This document shows, piece by piece, positions 58,852 to 64,000 of a stretch of DNA of 64,000 bases. The notes below the pieces were generated by a model that was given only the letters and a program-made list of their open reading frames with translations, had not been told where the DNA came from and ran no database searches. Origin of the DNA: Halomonas sp. Y3 (GTDB lineage: Bacteria; Pseudomonadota; Gammaproteobacteria; Pseudomonadales; Halomonadaceae). Positions within the stretch are counted from its first letter, which is position 1; the number at the start of each line of letters is the position of its first letter. Both the position numbers and the translations under genes were made by a program. The DNA lies in assembly GCF_024137965.1 (NCBI RefSeq), contig NZ_CP099975.1:682001-746000 (forward strand), given 5' to 3'.

Positions 58852-59999
58852 TGGCGAATATCCAGGGCCTTGAGGGTGCCGTCATTGGCCAGCACGTGAA
58901 TGCGGCGGCCGTCGGTGATGGGGCGCACGCTGATACCGGAGCGGTCGACCCGATCGCGGCCTACCAGCTCCCCGCTGCGGGCGTCGATCAGGTGCAGGTA
59001 GCCCTCGAAGTCGCCGAACACCAGGCGGCCGTCGGCGAAGGCCGGGGCGGTGATGCTGCGGCCCTCCAGGGCGGTGTTGCGCCAGATCTCCTCGCCGCTG
59101 TTGGCGTCCAGGGCGTGGACATGGCCCGCCTCGTCCACGACGAACAGGAAGTCGCCCACCAGGACCGGCGTATGGTAGCTGGAGAAGTCGATGGCCCACA
59201 GCGGCTCGCCGCGGGTGGCCTCCAGAGCGACCAGGCGGCCGTTGAAGCTGGTGACGAAGAGACGGCCGTCCGGGGTCAGCACCGGCTGGGCGGCCAGGTC
59301 CACCAGGCGCTCGATATCGCTGCGGCCCTGGGCCACGGCGATGCGGCGCTCCCACAGCGGCTGGCCGCTGCGGTTGTCCAGGGTCACCAGGCGGCCGTTG
59401 GCGAAGCCGGCGAAGGTCACGGGGTCGATCACCATGGGGGTGCCGGTGCCGCGCAGGGTGAGCGCCGGCCGGCTGGCGCTGTAGCGCCAGCGCTCCTCGC
59501 CGCTGGCGCGGTCCAGGGCGGTGACGCTGCCGTCGACGCTCTGCACCACCAGCAGCTGCTGGTTGGGCTGCGGGGCGGCCAGCACCTCGCTGGGGACCCG
59601 GGCGCGCCAGCGCACGCTGCCATCGCGCTGGCTCAGGGCCAGCACCTCGCCGTTGCGGGTGCCCAGATAGACGTCGCCGGCCACGGCAGTCAGGGCGCTG
59701 GAGACCGGCACCTCGAGGTCCACCTGCCACTGGCGGTCGCCGTCGTCGGCGGCAAAGGCCGAGAGCCGGCCGCGCTCATCGGCGGCGAAGAGGGTGTCGC
59801 CATCCCGGGAGGGGGCGATGGGGTAGCCGGCGCGGCCCAGGCCGCGGCCTGCCCGCTGGCTCCAGGCCGTGGAGAGGGTATCGCGCTCCTCGAAGCTTGA
59901 GAGCTCCTTGGGCGGATACTGAGGCTCCACCTGGTTGCCGGCGCAGCCGGCCAGCAGGGCGAGCCCGGCCAGGGCGGCGATCAGAAAGGTCGGTTTCAT
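58848..59999 (-). CDS. bamB: Outer-membrane assembly lipoprotein BamB
   Basis: A 383-aa lipoprotein: signal [19 protein letters not shown] with lipobox LAGC, then an eight-bladed beta-propeller of PQQ-like repeats ([50 protein letters not shown]). It is part of the BAM complex for outer-membrane protein insertion. It overlaps yfgM and der by four bases each. Confidence 0.95.
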   Translation of the reverse strand: MKPTFLIAALAGLALLAGCAGNQVEPQYPPKELSSFEERDTLSTAWSQRAGRGLGRAGYPIAPSRDGDTLFAADERGRLSAFAADDGDRQWQVDLEVPVSSALTAVAGDVYLGTRNGEVLALSQRDGSVRWRARVPSEVLAAPQPNQQLLVVQSVDGSVTALDRASGEERWRYSASRPALTLRGTGTPMVIDPVTFAGFANGRLVTLDNRSGQPLWERRIAVAQGRSDIERLVDLAAQPVLTPDGRLFVTSFNGRLVALEATRGEPLWAIDFSSYHTPVLVGDFLFVVDEAGHVHALDANSGEEIWRNTALEGRSITAPAFADGRLVFGDFEGYLHLIDARSGELVGRDRVDRSGISVRPITDGRRIHVLANDGTLKALDIRQ

Positions 60000-60652
60000 G
60001 AGTCGACTCCAAGACCCAGGTTGTCGAGCTTGAGCTGCACGCCGTAGAGCGGCTGGTCGCGGGCTTCGGCCAGGTCCAGCGCCTCGCGCCAGGCCTCGCC
60101 GGCATCGCCTTCGCGCCCCAGGGCGTGGTAGGCGTCGCCGCGCACCTCGGCGCGCTGTGCCGCCAGCGCCTCAGGCACGCCGGCGTCCAGGGTGGAGAGC
60201 GCCGCCTCGGCGTCGCCCTGGGCGACCTGCAGGCGCGCCAGGCGCAGGCGTGCCAGGCCCTTGACGTAGTCGCGGCCGCTGGCATCGATCACCGCCTCCA
60301 GGGCGGCGCGGGCGCCGGGGAGGTCCTCGTCGGCCACTGCCAGGCGGGCATCGATCAGCCGCGCCAGGTCGGCGTAGAGGGTCTTGCCGTGGTTGTCGGT
60401 GATCTCCACCACCAGCTCCCGGGCCTCGGCCAGGGTGGCGTCATCGAGCTGGCTGCCGGCGGTCAGGTTGATCAGGTACTGGTAGCGGGCCGAGGCGGCG
60501 CTGGCCTGGTTCTCCTGATAGCTCTGCCAGGCGTTCCAGCCGATCACGCCGGCGGCGGCGATGGCCACCCCGGCGATCAGCGATACGCCATTCTCCTTCC
60601 ACCAGCGCTTGAGCGCTTCGAGCTGCTCTTCTTCGGTTCTCAGCTCCGCCAC
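59996..60652 (-). CDS. yfgM: YfgM-type tetratricopeptide protein
   Basis: A 218-aa protein with a cytoplasmic start (MAELRTEEEQLEALKRWWKENG), one membrane segment (VSLIAGVAIAAAGVIGWNAWQSY) and periplasmic TPR-like helices. YfgM is an ancillary SecYEG/PpiD partner in the inner membrane. It lies between hisS and bamB, its usual place. Confidence 0.93.
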   Translation of the reverse strand: MAELRTEEEQLEALKRWWKENGVSLIAGVAIAAAGVIGWNAWQSYQENQASAASARYQYLINLTAGSQLDDATLAEARELVVEITDNHGKTLYADLARLIDARLAVADEDLPGARAALEAVIDASGRDYVKGLARLRLARLQVAQGDAEAALSTLDAGVPEALAAQRAEVRGDAYHALGREGDAGEAWREALDLAEARDQPLYGVQLKLDNLGLGVDS

Positions 60653-60709
60653 GGGCGGCCTCCTTGTAGGGTTCCGATGGGCGCAGGCGACAGGCCGGCG
60701 CCGGAATGA

Positions 60710-62020
<1,311 letters not shown>

Positions 62021-62064
62021 CGCTTGCTCCTTGATGGGTCGCCGCGGCGATCTGGTGCTGAGAT

Positions 62065-63177
62065 TCAGCCGCGGGCGATCATGTCCTTCTCGGCCTGCTC
62101 CTTCTCGCGCACCTTGTCGCGGATCAGCCGCTCGAGGTCGTCGACCAGGTGGTCGTTGCGCAGCTTGGAGGCCGGCTTGCCATCGATATAGACGAGGTTG
62201 GCCGGCGAGCCGCCGGTGAGCCCGATATCGCTCTCCTTGGCCTCGCCGGGGCCGTTGACCACGCAGCCGATCACCGAGACATCCAGCGGGGTCATGATGT
62301 CCTCGAGGCGCTCCTCCAGGGCGTTCATGGTGCCGATGACGTCGAAGTTCTGGCGCGAGCAGCTGGGGCAGGCGATGAAGTTGATGCCCTTGGCGCGCAG
62401 GCGCAGGCTCTTGAGCATGTCGAAGCCGACCTTGATCTCCTCGACGGGGTCGGCGGCCAGGGAGACCCGGATGGTGTCGCCGATGCCGTCCATCAGCAGC
62501 AGCCCGAGTCCGATGGAGGACTTGACGGTGCCCGAGCGCAGCCCGCCCGCCTCGGTGATCCCGAGGTGCAGGGGCTGTTCGATCAGGCCGGCCAGCTTGC
62601 GGTAGGCGGCCACCGCCATGAACACATCGGAGGCCTTGACGCTGACCTTGTACTCCTGGAAGTCGAGGCGGTCGAGGTGGTCGATATGGCGCATGGCGGA
62701 CTCGACCAGGGCGTCCGGGGTGGGCTCGCCGTACTTCTTCTGCAGGTCCTTCTCGAGCGAACCCGCGTTGACGCCGATGCGGATGGGGATGCCGTTGTCC
62801 CGGGCGGCGCTGACCACGGCGCGTACGCGATCCTCACGGCCGATATTGCCGGGATTGATGCGCAGGCAGTCGACGCCGAGCTCGGCGACGCGCAGGGCAA
62901 TCTTGTAGTCGAAGTGGATGTCGGCCACCAGGGGGACCTCCACCTCACGCTTGATCTTGCCGAAGGCCTCGGCGGCATCCATGTCGGGAACGGAGACGCG
63001 CACGATGTCGGCGCCGGCCTCTTCGAGGCGGCGAATCTGCGCCACGGTGGCGGCCACGTCCAGGGTGTCGGTGTTGGTCATGCTCTGCACCGAGATGGGG
63101 GCATCGCCCCCGACCGGCACCTTGCCGACGTGGATCTGGCGGGACTTGCGGCGAACGATGGAGGATGGGGCGTGCAT
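62065..63177 (-). CDS. ispG: 4-hydroxy-3-methylbut-2-enyl diphosphate synthase IspG
   Basis: A 370-aa enzyme of the MEP isoprenoid pathway: [16 protein letters not shown] near the start, TIM-barrel motifs, and the 4Fe-4S cysteines in [10 protein letters not shown] and [13 protein letters not shown]. It follows rodZ by nine bases and precedes hisS by 44. Confidence 0.97.
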   Translation of the reverse strand: MHAPSSIVRRKSRQIHVGKVPVGGDAPISVQSMTNTDTLDVAATVAQIRRLEEAGADIVRVSVPDMDAAEAFGKIKREVEVPLVADIHFDYKIALRVAELGVDCLRINPGNIGREDRVRAVVSAARDNGIPIRIGVNAGSLEKDLQKKYGEPTPDALVESAMRHIDHLDRLDFQEYKVSVKASDVFMAVAAYRKLAGLIEQPLHLGITEAGGLRSGTVKSSIGLGLLLMDGIGDTIRVSLAADPVEEIKVGFDMLKSLRLRAKGINFIACPSCSRQNFDVIGTMNALEERLEDIMTPLDVSVIGCVVNGPGEAKESDIGLTGGSPANLVYIDGKPASKLRNDHLVDDLERLIRDKVREKEQAEKDMIARG

Positions 63178-63186
63178 GGTGGCGGA

Positions 63187-64000
63187 TCAATCTCCCAGAG
63201 TGAAGCGGGCGACATTGTTGGCGCCGGCGCGGGCGCCGAGGTCAACGGCCTCGCCGGCCCAGGTCAGTTCTACGCCGGTGGCGTTGCCCACGGTGAGGCG
63301 GAAAGGCGGCTCCCCTTCGACGCTGGCCGAGGTGCCGGGTTCCTGCAGGCCGACGAAGATGCGCTGGTTGTTGGCGTCGAAGATCTCGGTCCAGGACTGC
63401 TCGTTGAAGGTCAGCTCCAGCCGGCGTGGGTCGGCGGCGGCCTCCTCCACGACGGCTTCCTCGATGGCGGCCTCGTCGGCCATCTCGGGCTCGGCATCAG
63501 CCAGGGCCAGGGCGCCATCGGCGTCGACGCTCGCCGCTTCGGCCTCGTCGGCCATGGCATCAGGGTCTTCCACCAGGCCCAGCCCCTCGTCCTCTTCGGG
63601 AAGGGGGGGCAGGCTCTCGGCGGGGGGCACTTCGCTCACCGCCGGGGCTTCGGGTTCGCTGATGGTGGTGGTGGTGCCGTCAAGCCCATCCACGGCCACC
63701 GGGCCACTGTCGCTGATGCCGGGCGGCTCGTTCCCGCCGCGGCTCTGCCACCACATCAGGGTCAGCCCGATCAGGCCGGCGATCACCAGCAGGGTCACCA
63801 GCCGGAACAGCCAGGCACCGATTCGCGAGGGGGGGCGCGTCACCTGTACCGGGGTGACCTTGCGCTCGCTCTCCTCGCTGCCGAAGCGGCTGCGGTAGGC
63901 GTCGAGTACCGGCCTCTCCTCGATGCCCAGCAGGTGGGCATAGGCGCGCAGGTAGCCCCGCCGATAGGTGGGGATCGGCACCTCCTCGTAGTCGTCCTCC
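63187..64000 (-). CDS. rodZ: Cytoskeletal protein RodZ (5' partial)
   Basis: C-terminal 270 residues of RodZ; the N-terminal helix-turn-helix continues beyond the window edge. Visible are the end of the HTH domain (PTYRRGYLRAYAHLLGI), a basic juxtamembrane stretch, one membrane segment (LFRLVTLLVIAGLIGLTLMWW), an acidic low-complexity periplasmic linker rich in Glu/Ala, and the C-terminal beta domain (LELTFNEQSWTEIFDANNQRIF). RodZ links MreB to the wall-elongation machinery. The acidic linker fits a halophile. Confidence 0.92.
   Translation of the reverse strand, partial: EDDYEEVPIPTYRRGYLRAYAHLLGIEERPVLDAYRSRFGSEESERKVTPVQVTRPPSRIGAWLFRLVTLLVIAGLIGLTLMWWQSRGGNEPPGISDSGPVAVDGLDGTTTTISEPEAPAVSEVPPAESLPPLPEEDEGLGLVEDPDAMADEAEAASVDADGALALADAEPEMADEAAIEEAVVEEAAADPRRLELTFNEQSWTEIFDANNQRIFVGLQEPGTSASVEGEPPFRLTVGNATGVELTWAGEAVDLGARAGANNVARFTLGD

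Overview
The window reads as chromosomal DNA of a high-GC, salt-adapted gammaproteobacterium, most likely a Halomonas-type member of the Halomonadaceae. This rests on the GC-rich third positions, the conserved blocks def-fmt-rsmB-trkA-trkH and rodZ-ispG-hisS-yfgM-bamB-der, the Trk potassium uptake genes, and the general protein character. No rRNA, tRNA or CRISPR array was seen.

Layout. (1) 1-4.9 kb: the 3' end of a C-P lyase (phosphonate) operon, phnL (partial)-hexapeptide transferase-phnM-phnN-phnP-MFS transporter, joined by stop/start overlaps. (2) 4.9-10.1 kb: a two-gene minus-strand unit (a PPDK-like ATP-grasp/swivelling-His protein with a frameshifted end, and a PhoU/DUF47-domain protein) facing a SixA phosphatase-CHAD fusion. 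(3) 10.2-12.2 kb: a complete group II intron with its maturase, followed by an EAL-CBS-GGDEF protein. (4) 14.1-19.5 kb: an Fbp-like ABC importer behind a good PHO-box promoter, and an OprP-type porin. (5) 19.9-27.0 kb: a decayed stretch with a porin broken by a 26-bp tandem duplication, a damaged phnDCE transporter, a sirtuin, a DTW protein and a frameshifted PilZ/HD-GYP gene. (6) 27.0-42.6 kb: housekeeping genes (TraB-like, trkH, trkA, dodecin, rsmB, fmt, def, LysM protein, dprA, tsaC, hemF, aroE, M48 protease, DUF815 ATPase). Here dprA is split by an ISAs1-family element with clear 16-bp inverted ends and a 10-bp target duplication. (7) 42.7-56.4 kb: an amide/urea nitrogen island: urtABCDE-type importer, a permease-fused hybrid histidine kinase, a LuxR-type response regulator, aliphatic amidase amiE, its ATPase amiB, formamidase fmdA and fmdB. 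(8) 56.6-64 kb: a lipoprotein gene, then der, bamB, yfgM, hisS, ispG and partial rodZ.

The strongest new signal is in region 7. A 16-bp palindromic motif, TACGTYRAYTRACGTA, occurs three times: between urtA and the kinase, upstream of amiE, and upstream of fmdA. Two copies overlap the stop codon of the preceding gene. It is the natural candidate operator of the kinase/regulator pair. In this model a transporter-like receptor senses amide or urea, the LuxR-type regulator binds the motif, and import (Urt) plus hydrolysis (AmiE, FmdA) deliver ammonia.

A second theme is phosphorus: C-P lyase genes, a PHO-box-controlled ABC importer that may carry aminoethylphosphonate rather than iron, an OprP-type porin, and the DUF47 and CHAD proteins. 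A third theme is gene damage: one transposon insertion, one tandem duplication, one truncation, and four genes or gene pairs broken by a single base. The single-base cases could be real decay or assembly error.
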